DNA of 64,000 nt from Candidatus Accumulibacter sp. 66-26 (lineage in GTDB: Bacteria > Pseudomonadota > Gammaproteobacteria > Burkholderiales > Rhodocyclaceae): the NCBI GenBank assembly GCA_001897745.1, contig MKUH01000014.1, positions 97,405-161,404 of the forward strand, written 5' to 3'. Each line of letters begins with the position of its first letter. Position 1 is the first letter of the stretch. The position numbers were made by a program, and so were the translations under genes. The notes below the pieces were generated by a model that had not been told where the DNA came from, did no database searches, and saw only the letters and a program-made list of their open reading frames with translations. This document shows, piece by piece, positions 20,949 through 29,759 of this stretch.

Positions 20949-23069
20949 ATGTTTAACGTCGCCAAGAAAACTTTCACCTACGGTGCCTATCAGGTCACGC
21001 TGGAAACCGGCGAGATTGCTCGCCAGGCCGGCGGCGCCGTGCTGGTGTCGATGGACGACACGGTCGTGCTGGTCTCCGCCGTCGGCAACAAGACCGCCAA
21101 ACCGGGTCAGGACTTCTTCCCGCTGACCGTCGACTACATCGAGAAGACCTACGCCGCGGGCAAGATCCCCGGTGGCTTCTTCAAGCGCGAAGGCCGTCCG
21201 TCGGAAAAGGAAACGCTGACCTCGCGTCTGATCGACCGTCCGCTGCGCCCGCTCTTCCCGGAAGGCTTCTATAACGAAGTCCAGATCGTCGCGATGGTCG
21301 TCTCGCTGAATCCGGAAGTCGATCCCGACATCCCGGCCCTGATCGGCGCCTCCGCCGCGCTGGCGATTTCCGGCATCCCGTTCGACGGCCCGATCGGCGC
21401 CGCCCGCGTCGGCTACCTGAACGGCGAGTACGTGCTCAACCCGACGCTGACCCAGCTGCAGACCAGCCAGCTCAACCTCGTCGTTGCCGGCACCCAGTCC
21501 GCCGTGCTGATGGTCGAGTCCGAAGCGCAGGAACTGTCCGAAGAGGTGATGCTCGGCGCCGTGGTCTATGGTCACGAGCAGATGCAGGCCGCGATCACTG
21601 CGATCAACGAACTGGTCGAAGAAGCCGGCAAGCCGGAGTGGGAGTGGGCGCCCGCCGCGAAGAACGAAACGCTGATCGCCAAGCTGAACGAATTGGTCGA
21701 AGCCGACCTGCAGGAAGCCTACCGCATCACCAGCAAGCAGACCCGCACCCAGCGCGTCAAGGAAATTTCCGCCAAGGCCGTTGAAGTGCTGACCGTCGGC
21801 GAAGATGCGCCGGACGCCAACACGATCAAGAACCTGTTCTTCGACGTCGAAGCCCGCATCGTGCGCAGCCGCATCCTCGGCGGCGAGCCGCGCATCGACG
21901 GTCGCGACACGCGCACCGTGCGCCCGATCGCCATCCGTTCCGGCGTGCTGCCGCGCACCCACGGCTCGGCGCTGTTCACCCGCGGTGAAACGCAAGCCAT
22001 CGTCGTCGCCACGCTGGGCACCGGCCGCGACGAGCAGATCATCGACGCGCTGGCCGGCGAGTACCGCGAGCGCTTCATGCTGCACTACAACTTCCCGCCC
22101 TACGCCACCGGCGAGTGCGGTCGCGTCGGCACCCCGAAGCGTCGTGAAATCGGCCACGGCCGCCTCGCCAAGCGCGCGCTGGTCGCCGTTCTGCCGAAGG
22201 CGGACGACTTCTCCTACACGATGCGCGTCGTCTCGGAAATCACCGAATCGAACGGTTCCAGCTCAATGGCTTCCGTTTGCGGCGCCTCGCTCGCGCTGAT
22301 GGACGCCGGCGTGCCGCTCAAGGCGCACGTCGCCGGCATCGCCATGGGCCTGATCAAGGAAGGCAACCGTTTCGCCGTGCTGACCGACATCCTGGGCGAC
22401 GAAGATCACCTCGGCGACATGGACTTCAAGGTGGCCGGTACCGACGGCGGCGTCACCGCGCTGCAGATGGACATCAAGATCCAGGGCATCACCAAGGAAA
22501 TCATGCAGGTCGCCCTGGCTCAGGCCAAGGACGCCCGTCTGCACATCCTCGGCCAGATGCAGGCTTCGATGTCCGGTCACCGCGAAGAAGTTTCGACCTA
22601 CGCGCCGCGCCTCTACACCATGAAGATCAATCCGGAGAAGATCCGTGACGTGATCGGCAAGGGCGGTGCGGTCATCCGCGCGATCACCGAGGAAACCGGC
22701 ACGACGATCGACATCCAGGACGACGGCACGATCACCATCGCTTCGGTCAGCGGCGACGCAGCCGATGCGGCCAAGGCGCGCATCGAGGCGATCACCGCCG
22801 ACGTCGAAGTGGGCAAGGTCTACGAAGGCACCGTCCTCAAGCTGCTCGACTTCGGCGCCATCGTCAGCATCCTGCCGGGCCGCGACGGTCTGCTGCACAT
22901 CTCGCAGATCGCCAACGAGCGCGTCAATGCCGTCGCCGACTACCTCAAGGAAGGCCAGAAAGTGCGCGTCAAGGTGCTCGAGGCCGACGAGAAGGGTCGC
23001 GTCCGCCTGTCGATGAAGGCGCTGACCGTGGAAGAGGGCGGTACCGCCGCTCCGGCCCAGGCCCAGTAA
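20949..23069 (+). CDS. pnp: Polyribonucleotide nucleotidyltransferase (PNPase)
   Basis: 706 residues. Order: first RNase PH domain (~10-215), alpha-helical linker (~240-320), second RNase PH domain (~325-525) with catalytic-side motifs [10 protein letters not shown] and [20 protein letters not shown] domain (~553-612, [17 protein letters not shown]) and S1 domain (~620-690, [28 protein letters not shown]). It degrades RNA 3' to 5' by phosphorolysis and is a degradosome component. Length and domains are all normal. A strong terminator follows. Confidence 0.98.
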   Translation: MFNVAKKTFTYGAYQVTLETGEIARQAGGAVLVSMDDTVVLVSAVGNKTAKPGQDFFPLTVDYIEKTYAAGKIPGGFFKREGRPSEKETLTSRLIDRPLRPLFPEGFYNEVQIVAMVVSLNPEVDPDIPALIGASAALAISGIPFDGPIGAARVGYLNGEYVLNPTLTQLQTSQLNLVVAGTQSAVLMVESEAQELSEEVMLGAVVYGHEQMQAAITAINELVEEAGKPEWEWAPAAKNETLIAKLNELVEADLQEAYRITSKQTRTQRVKEISAKAVEVLTVGEDAPDANTIKNLFFDVEARIVRSRILGGEPRIDGRDTRTVRPIAIRSGVLPRTHGSALFTRGETQAIVVATLGTGRDEQIIDALAGEYRERFMLHYNFPPYATGECGRVGTPKRREIGHGRLAKRALVAVLPKADDFSYTMRVVSEITESNGSSSMASVCGASLALMDAGVPLKAHVAGIAMGLIKEGNRFAVLTDILGDEDHLGDMDFKVAGTDGGVTALQMDIKIQGITKEIMQVALAQAKDARLHILGQMQASMSGHREEVSTYAPRLYTMKINPEKIRDVIGKGGAVIRAITEETGTTIDIQDDGTITIASVSGDAADAAKARIEAITADVEVGKVYEGTVLKLLDFGAIVSILPGRDGLLHISQIANERVNAVADYLKEGQKVRVKVLEADEKGRVRLSMKALTVEEGGTAAPAQAQ

Positions 23070-23094
23070 TTCGCCAGCCGGCCGCAAGGCAACG

Positions 23095-23122
23095 AAAAGG
23101 ACGCTTCGGCGTCCTTTTTTTT
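23095..23122 (+). terminator. Rho-independent terminator of pnp
   Basis: GGACGC-TTCG-GCGTCC hairpin, flanked by AAAA and followed by eight Ts. The UUCG tetraloop makes it particularly stable. Confidence 0.93.
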
Positions 23123-23136
23123 ATTTGCACCGGGCG

Positions 23137-23163
23137 AAAAAAAAAGCGCGGCAAGCGCCGCGC
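23137..23163 (-). terminator. Rho-independent terminator of dksA
   Basis: On the minus strand GCGCGGC/GCCGCGC pair around a 4-base loop, then nine Ts. It lies about 26 bases after the dksA stop and back to back with the pnp terminator. Confidence 0.9.
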
Positions 23164-23188
23164 CTTCTCTTGCGCCGAAGCGCCGGTA

Positions 23189-23614
23189 TTACTTAGCGAC
23201 CTGCTTCTCGCGCACTTCCTCGAGCGTCTTGCAGTCGATGCACAGCGTCGCCGTCGGGCGTGCTTCCAGGCGCTTGATGCCGATATCGACCCCGCAGCTG
23301 TTGCAATAGCCGTAATCGCCGCTGTCGATGCGTCCGAGGGCTTCGTCGATCTTCTTGATCAGCTTGCGCTCGCGGTCGCGATTGCGCAGTTCGATCGCGA
23401 TGTCCGTTTCTTGACTGGCGCGATCGTTCGGATCGGCGAAAACGGTGGCTTCGTCCTGCATGGTATGCACAGTACGCTCGATATCCTCGATCAATTCCTT
23501 CTTGACGTTGTCGAGAATGCTGCGGAAGTGAGCCAGCTGTTTGCTGTTCATGTATTCCTCCCCCTTTTTGGGTGCGTAGGGGACGAAATGTTTGTGGAGC
23601 AATTCTTCAGCCAT
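23189..23614 (-). CDS. dksA: RNA polymerase-binding transcription factor DksA
   Basis: 141 residues. DksA enters the RNAP secondary channel and acts with ppGpp. The coiled-coil tip motif DPNDRA (Asp61, Asp64, Ala66) is intact. The zinc finger has Cys104, Cys107, Cys125 and Cys128, so this is the zinc-containing form. A much longer upstream open frame crosses the tRNA genes and is discarded; the ATG at 23614 gives a length typical for betaproteobacteria. Confidence 0.95.
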   Translation of the reverse strand: MAEELLHKHFVPYAPKKGEEYMNSKQLAHFRSILDNVKKELIEDIERTVHTMQDEATVFADPNDRASQETDIAIELRNRDRERKLIKKIDEALGRIDSGDYGYCNSCGVDIGIKRLEARPTATLCIDCKTLEEVREKQVAK

Positions 23615-23730
23615 GTTCGGAGACCGTCCGTGTGGTTTTGCAAAAAGACGATTTAATATCAGAAATGCCCGTCCGTCGCAAGCAATCATTCCCGCAGGGA
23701 AGGGTGTTCGGAAATTATTTCTCGGATGCA

Positions 23731-23759
23731 TTGACCTTGGCAAATCGGCTCTGTAGAAT
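23731..23759 (+). promoter_or_regulatory. Sigma-70 promoter of the tRNA cluster
   Basis: TTGACC (-35) and TAGAAT (-10) with a 17-base spacer. The -10 ends 11 bases before tRNA-Pro. It is the cleanest consensus promoter in the window. Confidence 0.85.
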
Positions 23760-23770
23760 GCGCGCTTCCT

Positions 23771-23847
23771 CGGGGTGTAGCGCAGCCTGGTAGCGCATCT
23801 GTTTTGGGAACAGAGGGTCGTGAGTTCGAATCCCACCACCCCGACCA
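23771..23847 (+). tRNA. tRNA-Pro (anticodon TGG)
   Basis: 77 bases with encoded CCA. The acceptor stem CGGGGTG pairs with CACCCCG, the anticodon loop is TTTGGGA, and the T-loop is GTTCGAATC. Confidence 0.97.
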
Positions 23848-23917
23848 GGAAGCGGTAACACACCGAAGCGGTACCGGCGGGAAGCAGTTTGGAACATTCC
23901 CAAAAGTCTCGCGACTC

Positions 23918-23994
23918 GCGCCCGTAGCTCAACCGGATAGAGCACCGGCCTTCTAAGCCGGGGGTTGTGAGTTCGAGTCTCGCCGGGCGCGCCA
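23918..23994 (+). tRNA. tRNA-Arg (anticodon TCT)
   Basis: 77 bases with encoded CCA. The acceptor GCGCCCG pairs with CGGGCGC. The anticodon loop CTTCTAA reads AGA/AGG codons, and the T-loop GTTCGAGTC is normal. Confidence 0.97.
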
Positions 23995-24000
23995 GACGAT

Positions 24001-24077
24001 GGCGGCATTAGCTCAGTCGGTAGAGCACTGGATTGTGATTCCAGGTGTCACCGGTTCGATCCCGGTATGTCGCCCCA
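24001..24077 (+). tRNA. tRNA-His (anticodon GTG)
   Basis: 77 bases including the extra 5' G(-1), which pairs with C73, the tRNA-His identity element, plus encoded CCA. The anticodon loop is TTGTGAT. It lies only 6 bases after tRNA-Arg. Confidence 0.97.
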
Positions 24078-24080
24078 AAT

Positions 24081-24120
24081 AAGGCCCCTGATTCCGAAAG
24101 GAAGCAGGGGCCTTCCCTTT
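24081..24120 (+). terminator. Terminator of the tRNA cluster
   Basis: AAGGCCCCTG pairs with CAGGGGCCTT (10 bp), followed by CCCTTTT. It starts four bases after tRNA-His. Confidence 0.85.
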
Positions 24121-24191
24121 TCCTGCGTACCGGACTTTGTAACTTGAAATCGGTTTTTTTGTAAGATCATCTGACCGCCGAGCGTTGGGCG

Positions 24192-24386
24192 GTGCGCTAT
24201 TTGGCACTGGTGCCAAATGAATTTTCAAATTTTTCAATCAACTAGGATTTCACCTTGCATGCATGACTTATGCGTGCAAAATGATTTTCTGCATATTTTC
24301 TGGCTATTTGGCACTAAACCTCGCTGGAAACCCGCATGAAATCGACCTGTGCCAAAAGGTCTGCAAAACGGTGCCAAATAGCGCAC
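24192..24386. mobile_element. MITE-like AT-rich element with 16-bp perfect terminal inverted repeats
   Basis: GTGCGCTATTTGGCAC at 24192-24207 is perfectly repeated in inverse orientation at 24371-24386. The 195-bp interval and its left flank are much richer in A+T than the surroundings and hold no gene. The half-site TTTGGCAC/GTGCCAAA occurs five times (24200, 24210, 24307, 24349, 24371), and an imperfect 10-bp-arm palindrome (TTGCATGCAT/ATGCGTGCAA) sits in the centre at ~24255-24279. I see no clear target duplication. It could be a small non-autonomous transposable element or a relic regulatory/replication region; insertion just downstream of a tRNA array is typical of foreign DNA. Confidence 0.5.
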
Positions 24387-24545
24387 GGCCCCACATTCTC
24401 CTCTCCCTGCACAACGCACCCTTCTGCATTTCTCTGCCGGTAGCAAATGGTGAAGTCACGCCTTCGGGGGCCGGCGCCGGTGCTTGCTTGCGGCGAGCCG
24501 GCGGCGGCCCTATATTGGCTCGAAACGGAGAACAGGAGCTGCGCT

Positions 24546-25676
24546 ATGGGCGAGTCGCAGGATGTACGGCGCTACCGGGCCAACCTCCAGGACGAAACGG
24601 ATAGCGCGATTCTCTACCGCGCGATGGCTGCCGTCGAGGCGAAGCCGGAGATTGCCGAGTTGTACCTGCGCCTGGCGCGTGCCGAAGAAGCGCACGCCCT
24701 GTTCTGGCAGCGGCGGATCGAAAAGGCGACGGGGCGGACGGTGAAGATCGGACCGAGCGGGCGCGCCCGCGTGATGGTCTGGCTGACGCGCCGCCTGGGC
24801 GCCAATGCGGTGCTGCCGTCGGTGATGAATCAGGAGGCCGGCAACCGCGCCGTGTACGACGGCCAGGCGGAGGCTCGGGGAACCGCGATGCCGGCGCAGG
24901 AACGCTCGCACGCCCGCCTGCTGGCGCATCTGGCCAGCCGCTCCCGGCACGGCTGGGACGGCAGCCGCTACGCCCAGCTCGAGGGGCGGCACGGCGCCGG
25001 CGGCGGCAATACGCTGCGCGCCGCGGTGCTCGGGGCCAACGACGGGCTGGTATCCACCTTCGGCCTGGTGATGGGCGCGGCCGGCGCCGCCTTCGCGCCG
25101 GCGACGCTGGTCGCCACGGCGGTGGCCGGCACGCTGGCCGGGGCGTGCTCGATGGCCATGGGCGAATGGATTTCGGTGCAGAGTTCGCGCGAACTCTATC
25201 AACGCCAGATCGCCGCCGAAGCCGACGAACTTGAAAGCGCGCCGGCCGAGGAGCGCGAGGAGCTGGCGCTGATCTATCAGGCCAAGGGTTTCAGCGACGA
25301 GGAGGCGCACCGGATCGCGGCGCGCGTGATGGAGGACAAGGGCTCGGCGCTGGATACGCTGACGCGGGAAGAGTTGGGCATCAACCCGGACGACCTGGGC
25401 GGTTCGCCCTGGGCCGCGGCGCTTTCGTCCTTCGTCGTCTTCGTGCTGGGAGCGCTGATTCCCGTGCTGCCGCTGGCTTTTTTCAGCGGCCGCGAGGCCG
25501 TGCTGGCCTGCATGGTGGCGAGCGGCGCCGGCCTTTTCCTGATCGGCGCCGCGATCACCCTGTTCACCGGCGGCAGCGCCCTGCGCTCGGGCCTGCGCCA
25601 GCTGGCGATCGGCGCGGCGGCGGCGGGCGTGACCTACGGCGCCGGCTGGCTGTTCGGCGTTTCGCTGGGCGGCTGA
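24546..25676 (+). CDS. Ferritin-like/VIT1-CCC1 fusion, MbfA-type iron exporter
   Basis: 376 residues. The N-terminal ~140 residues form a ferritin-like (rubrerythrin-type) four-helix domain with DETDSAILYRAMA and ARAEEAHALFWQRRIE supplying Glu/His ligands. The rest is a VIT1/CCC1 transporter: ANDGLVSTFGLVMGAAGA (~166) and SMAMGEWISVQSSRELYQRQ (~203) are family signatures, with ~5 membrane helices. MbfA of alphaproteobacteria has this architecture and exports iron. The start is the ATG at 24546 after AGGAG; a longer reading lacks the domain. Its 3' end overlaps the convergent antiporter gene by 43 bases. Confidence 0.86.
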   Translation: MGESQDVRRYRANLQDETDSAILYRAMAAVEAKPEIAELYLRLARAEEAHALFWQRRIEKATGRTVKIGPSGRARVMVWLTRRLGANAVLPSVMNQEAGNRAVYDGQAEARGTAMPAQERSHARLLAHLASRSRHGWDGSRYAQLEGRHGAGGGNTLRAAVLGANDGLVSTFGLVMGAAGAAFAPATLVATAVAGTLAGACSMAMGEWISVQSSRELYQRQIAAEADELESAPAEEREELALIYQAKGFSDEEAHRIAARVMEDKGSALDTLTREELGINPDDLGGSPWAAALSSFVVFVLGALIPVLPLAFFSGREAVLACMVASGAGLFLIGAAITLFTGGSALRSGLRQLAIGAAAAGVTYGAGWLFGVSLGG

Positions 25677-26911
25677 GGCGACGTGCCGACCACGCTGCGC
25701 GCCAGGCGGCCGATGGTGAGGCCCTGAACGAGGATGGAGAACACCGCCACGCAGTAGGTCAGCGCCAGCACCACCTCGCGTTCGGGGCCGGCCGGCAGGG
25801 AGAGGGCGAGCGCGACCGAGACGCCGCCGCGCAGCCCTGCCCAGGTGAGCAGGCGCCAGCTGCCGGGCGGCAGGTCGAGGGCCTTGCGCAGCAGGGTGAG
25901 CGGGGCGGCGACGCTGATCGCGCGGGCCGCCAGGGTGATCGCGATGGTGAGCAGCGCGGCGACGAAGATGCCCACGCTGAAATTGACGCGCACGACTTCC
26001 AGCCCGATGAGCACGAAGAGCACCGTGTTGAGGAGACCGTCCATCAGCACCCAGAAGCGCGCCAGGTGGTCGCGGGTCTGCGCCGAGAGTTCCTGCGCCC
26101 GGCTCCGGGTGCCGACGACGATGCCGACCACGACCATCGCGAGGGGGCCGGAGAAGCCGATTTCGTCGGCCAGCCCGTAGCCGCCGAGCACCGTCGCCAA
26201 TGTCAGCAGCACTTCGACCTGATAGCTCATCACGTCCTTCAGCATGCCGTAGAGCAGGTTGCCGAGCAGCAGCCCGAGCACGATCCCGCCGCCGCCCTCG
26301 CGCAGCAGCAGCCACAGGCCTTCGCGCACGGAAGGCAGTTCGCCGGTGTTGATCATCGACAGCGCCAGCGCGAACAGCACGACGCCGACGCCGTCGTTGA
26401 ACAGCGATTCGCCGGCGATGATCGATTCGAGTTTCTTCGGCACGCCGGCCGACTTGAGAATGCCGGCGACGGCCACCGCGTCGGTCGGCGAAATGAGCGC
26501 GCCGAAGACCAGACAGTAGGCGAGCGGCAGCGCCAGATGCACCATGGGCAGCAGCTTCCACAGGGCGGTGCCGACGAGGACCGCGGTGACCACCGTGCCG
26601 AAGACGGCGAGCGCGCCGATCGGCCAGCGGTAGAGGTTGAGGCGCCCGAGATCGACGCGCAGTCCGCCGGCGAAAAGCAGCAGGGCGAGCATGCCGCGCA
26701 TCAGCATCGCGGGGAAATCGACCGAAGCCATCATCGCCATCTCGTAGCGGCGCGGGGCGCTCCAGCCCAGGTGGTCGAGCCCGATCAGCGCGACGGAGAT
26801 GGCGAGCGCGATGGTCATCACGCCGATGGTCGTCGGCAGGCCGACGAAGCGGTGGTTTACGTAGGCGAGGACGGCGGTGACGATGAGGCACCAGACGGCG
26901 ATTTCGAACAT
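25634..26911 (-). CDS. CPA1-family Na+(K+)/H+ antiporter
   Basis: 425 residues with ~12 membrane helices. The conserved CPA1 elements are the GALISPTDAVAVAGILKSAGVPKKLESIIAGESLFNDGVGVVLF stretch (transport Asp plus the ExxxFND motif) at ~135-178, and AGLRGGVSVALALSLP at ~370. The C-terminus is short and lacks a large regulatory domain, unlike NhaP2 or NhaG. It moves monovalent cations against protons across the inner membrane; ion preference cannot be read. The start is the ATG at 26911. Confidence 0.9.
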   Translation of the reverse strand: MFEIAVWCLIVTAVLAYVNHRFVGLPTTIGVMTIALAISVALIGLDHLGWSAPRRYEMAMMASVDFPAMLMRGMLALLLFAGGLRVDLGRLNLYRWPIGALAVFGTVVTAVLVGTALWKLLPMVHLALPLAYCLVFGALISPTDAVAVAGILKSAGVPKKLESIIAGESLFNDGVGVVLFALALSMINTGELPSVREGLWLLLREGGGGIVLGLLLGNLLYGMLKDVMSYQVEVLLTLATVLGGYGLADEIGFSGPLAMVVVGIVVGTRSRAQELSAQTRDHLARFWVLMDGLLNTVLFVLIGLEVVRVNFSVGIFVAALLTIAITLAARAISVAAPLTLLRKALDLPPGSWRLLTWAGLRGGVSVALALSLPAGPEREVVLALTYCVAVFSILVQGLTIGRLARSVVGTSPQPPSETPNSQPAP

Positions 26912-27097
26912 GGCGGACACCGGGGCTTGGCGTGGGCGGCGGCGCGCCGGAGTGCGGCGGCCGCCGTGCGGGACGGAAAAGCGCACGGCGGAAAACGCCG
27001 CGCATGGCTTGCATTGTCGTCCTCCGCGCGGCGGAAAGGAAACGCTGCGGCGCTGCCTACCGCCTGCAGCGCCGCTCGGCGTCCGGCGCGCGGGCGC

Positions 27098-27435
27098 TCA
27101 ATCCCGCCGCCAGTAGCCGCCGTTCGCCCGCCATTGGCCGCGTTCGTCGTGCTCCCAGCGATGCGGAACCCAGTGCTCGCGCTCGCGGCGCGCTTCCCAG
27201 CGGCCGTCGACCCAGCGATGCCGATCCGCTTCCCAGAGCCAGTAGCCGGGAATCCAGAAATAGTCCCGGCGCGGCGGCGGCGGGACGACTTCGACGCGCG
27301 GCGGTGGCGGCGGCAGCGGCGCCCAGACGGCCACGCCGGGGCCGCCGCTCGGGGGTAGGGCGGCGCCACGACGCAGGCGGACAGGCTGAGGCCGAGCGTG
27401 ACGACGATCAGCGTTGATGCGATTGGTTTTTTCAT
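27098..27435 (-). pseudogene. YXWGQ-type repeat lipoprotein, apparently frameshifted
   Basis: The 5' part from the ATG at 27435 encodes a lipoprotein signal ending in a LSLSAC lipobox, then APPYPRA. The C-terminal part lies in another frame: a Pro-rich stretch then YFWIPGYWLWEADRHRWVDG and a second W-rich unit ending in GGYWRRD, a Trp/Tyr-rich repeat known from small envelope lipoproteins. Joining them needs one extra base (or loss of two) near the CCCCC/GGGGG run around 27352-27357. Either the gene is broken, or it is a sequencing error in a homopolymer. Unshifted, the first frame runs on to 26857 as low-complexity Arg/Ala sequence. Confidence 0.65.
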
Positions 27436-27519
27436 GAGCGTCTCCTTGCCGGGGCGAGGACGGCGCGCCCGCTCGCGGACTCGTCTGCGTTCCGCGGCCG
27501 CGCGGCGTTCGCCCCGGGC

Positions 27520-27921
27520 TCAGTGGGCGTTGCGCGCGGCGACGTTGCGCTTGTGAACGTCCTGAGCGCGCTGGCGACGGTCCTGGGAGAGATCCGCGCG
27601 GTCGTGCGCGAGATCGCGCTTGTCGCGGTTGATCTCGTTTTGCTCGCGCGTGCGCCGGGCGTCCCATTTTTGCGCGGCCGCGGTATCGCCGCGCCTGATT
27701 GCCTGGTCTTCCTTGCGCTGGTCGAAATTGCGCTCGCGGCGATCCTGGTTCAGCCCCTGCCGGTCGCGCGCGATGTCGCGCTTGTCCTGGTTGATGTCGC
27801 GCTGGTCGCGGCGGATCTGGGCGTTGTCCTGACGGAGCGTGTCGAGCGGGGCGCTGCCTTGGGCAAGGACCGGAAGCGCGAAGGCGCTCAACAGGGCGAC
27901 GGCGAGAAATCTGGTTTTCAT
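27520..27921 (-). CDS. Secreted Asp/Arg-rich repeat protein, function unknown
   Basis: 133 residues. A clear Sec signal peptide (MKTRFLAVALLSAFALPVLA) is followed by a highly charged region of ~11-residue units of the form RxDQRDINQDKRDI and DRxxLNQDRRxR. It should be helical and periplasmic. No enzyme motif and no cysteines in the mature part. It shares orientation with the W-rich lipoprotein 84 bases downstream, so the two may form a small envelope-stress unit (inferred). I do not recognise a characterised family. Confidence 0.78.
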   Translation of the reverse strand: MKTRFLAVALLSAFALPVLAQGSAPLDTLRQDNAQIRRDQRDINQDKRDIARDRQGLNQDRRERNFDQRKEDQAIRRGDTAAAQKWDARRTREQNEINRDKRDLAHDRADLSQDRRQRAQDVHKRNVAARNAH

Positions 27922-28152
27922 GACGGACGATCTCCTGGGCGAGTGGGGAATATTCAGCGTTCGGCCGCCGTTGGCGGGCCTTGCTGAAATTAACGCCGGA
28001 AAATGACGCGCGTCTGACCGGGAATGTGTAATCGGGGCCGGGATTTCGTAAGGAAATGTAAAGGGCGCCGGGCCGGCGCCGCCGGGTGCGTGCCGGCTTG
28101 CACGATCAAGGGCGCGGCGTTTGCCTCCGGAGGGGAGGTCCGGGATTCCCGC

Positions 28153-28386
28153 TCAGATGTCGGGTTTCAGGCAGTGTGCGCGCTTGGCGGCCTGATAGGT
28201 CTGGGCGATGAGTTCAAGGTCGGCGGTCGGGGCCGCGAGGCGTTGCCGATAGGTGGCGCACTCAGAGCGATCCGCGATCAGCTCCGCGGTGAACTTCGCT
28301 TTGTTCTCGACGCTCAACGGAAGCTCTTCGGAGCAGGCGGCGAGCGTCAGGAGCATCATGAGCAGGGGGGCGAGGGGAAGGCGCAC
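28153..28386 (-). CDS. Small lipoprotein, function unknown
   Basis: 77 residues from a GTG at 28386. A hydrophobic leader ends in the lipobox LAAC (Cys ~18), then a mature domain of ~60 residues with two further Cys (CATY and CLKPDI), which could form a disulfide in the periplasm. A longer version from 28437 would put an Arg-rich extension before the signal and is less likely. The ~230 bases on its 3' side (27922-28152) show only GC-rich hairpin potential. Confidence 0.65.
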   Translation of the reverse strand: MRLPLAPLLMMLLTLAACSEELPLSVENKAKFTAELIADRSECATYRQRLAAPTADLELIAQTYQAAKRAHCLKPDI

Positions 28387-28621
28387 GAGAGTTTCCGGAT
28401 CGTTTCGATTGCGCACCTTAGCACGCCGCCGGGGCATGCGATCCGCTCGTTCCGGCGCGTTGCCGCGCCCTCATCGGCGGCTGCTAGAATCGGCGCCGTG
28501 CAAGCGTTTCCGTTTGCGCGCCCCGGGCCGCCACCGGCCGATGCCGCCCGGATGCGAGCCCGTCCGATGAACGGGCCGGTCCATCGCGGCACGGCGCCGC
28601 CCCGAACAAGAGGAAGAAATC

Positions 28622-29734
28622 ATGAGCCAGCTGTTTTCCCCCTTCGCCATCGGCGATCTGCAGTTGAAGAACCGCATCGTGATCGCGCCGATGTGCCAGT
28701 ACTCCGCCGAGAACGGCGAGGCGACCGACTGGCACCTGATCCACCTCGGCCACCTGGCGCTGTCCGGCGCCGGCCTGCTGATCGTCGAGGCGACGGCGGT
28801 CGAGCCCGCGGGGCGCATCTCGCCGGGCGATCTCGGGCTGTGGTCGGATGCGACCGAAGCCGCGCTGCGGAAGGTGCTGCTCTCCGTCCGCAAGTATTCG
28901 GCGATGCCGATCGCCATCCAGCTCGCCCACGCCGGGCGCAAGGCTTCCAGCCACGTGCCCTGGGAAGGCGGACAGCTGATCCCGCCGGCGGAGGGCGGCT
29001 GGCCGGCCCTGGCGCCGTCGGCGATCCCGCACGGACCGCAGGAGCCGGCGCCGGTGGCGCTCGACCGGGCCGGCCTGCAGCGCATCCGCGAAGCCTTCGT
29101 CGCGGCCGCGCAGCGCGCCCACCGGATCGGTCTCGATGCCATCGAGGTGCACGCGGCGCACGGCTATCTGCTGCACGAATTCCTTTCGCCGCTCGCGAAC
29201 GCCCGGACCGACGAATACGGCGGCGCGCTGGAAAACCGCATGCGCTTCCCGCTGGAAGTGTTCGAGGCGGTGCGTGCCGCGGTGCCGGCGGCCTTGCCGG
29301 TCGGCATCCGCATTTCCGGAACGGACTGGGTCGACGGCGGCTGGGATGCGGAGCAGAGCGTCGTCTTCGGCCACGCCCTGCGCGAGCGCGGCTGCGCCTT
29401 CATCCACGTGTCGAGCGGCGGTTTGTCGACGCAGCAGAAAATTCCCCTCGGCCCGGACTATCAGGTGCCGCTCGCCGAAAAGCTGCGCGCGGAAATCGGC
29501 CTGCCGACGATCGCCGTCGGCCTCGTCACGGAAGCCGCGCAGGCCGAGGCGATCGTCGCCGAAGGGCGTTCCGACATGGTCGCGCTGGCCCGCGGCATCC
29601 TCTTTGATCCGCGTTGGCCCTGGCACGCCGCGGCGGAACTCGGCGCGCAGGTCGACGCGCCGCCGCAGTACTGGCGCTCGCAGCCGCGCGGCCTCAACAA
29701 TCTGTTCGGCGACGCGAAGATCGGCCAGCGCTGA
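28622..29734 (+). CDS. Old Yellow Enzyme family NADH:flavin oxidoreductase
   Basis: 370 residues, a single FMN TIM barrel. The N-terminus LKNRIVIAPMCQYSA (~16-30) has the Cys typical of the thermophilic-like/YqjM OYE class. His-x-x-His substrate ligands are in VHAAHGYLLHEFLSP (~178-192), and ENRMRFPLEVFEAVR and the phosphate-binding VGLVTEAAQAE/DMVALARG segments follow. Such enzymes reduce activated C=C bonds of enones or xenobiotics using NAD(P)H; the physiological substrate is unknown. Stand-alone gene, convergent with the sulfur amino acid operon. Confidence 0.9.
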   Translation: MSQLFSPFAIGDLQLKNRIVIAPMCQYSAENGEATDWHLIHLGHLALSGAGLLIVEATAVEPAGRISPGDLGLWSDATEAALRKVLLSVRKYSAMPIAIQLAHAGRKASSHVPWEGGQLIPPAEGGWPALAPSAIPHGPQEPAPVALDRAGLQRIREAFVAAAQRAHRIGLDAIEVHAAHGYLLHEFLSPLANARTDEYGGALENRMRFPLEVFEAVRAAVPAALPVGIRISGTDWVDGGWDAEQSVVFGHALRERGCAFIHVSSGGLSTQQKIPLGPDYQVPLAEKLRAEIGLPTIAVGLVTEAAQAEAIVAEGRSDMVALARGILFDPRWPWHAAAELGAQVDAPPQYWRSQPRGLNNLFGDAKIGQR

Positions 29735-29759
29735 ACGCGCTTTAGCCCCGCCGGAGCGC

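Noticed and set aside
20463..22157. 564-residue minus-strand open frame across rpsO and pnp
   Set aside because: Antisense to two certain genes and spans a terminator and promoter.
23615..23932. N-terminal extension of dksA
   Set aside because: It reads through tRNA-Pro and its promoter; the family length fits the ATG at 23614.
24000..24400. Integrase attachment site at tRNA-His
   Set aside because: No repeat of the tRNA-His 3' end was noticed downstream and no integrase is present; only the MITE-like element is supported.
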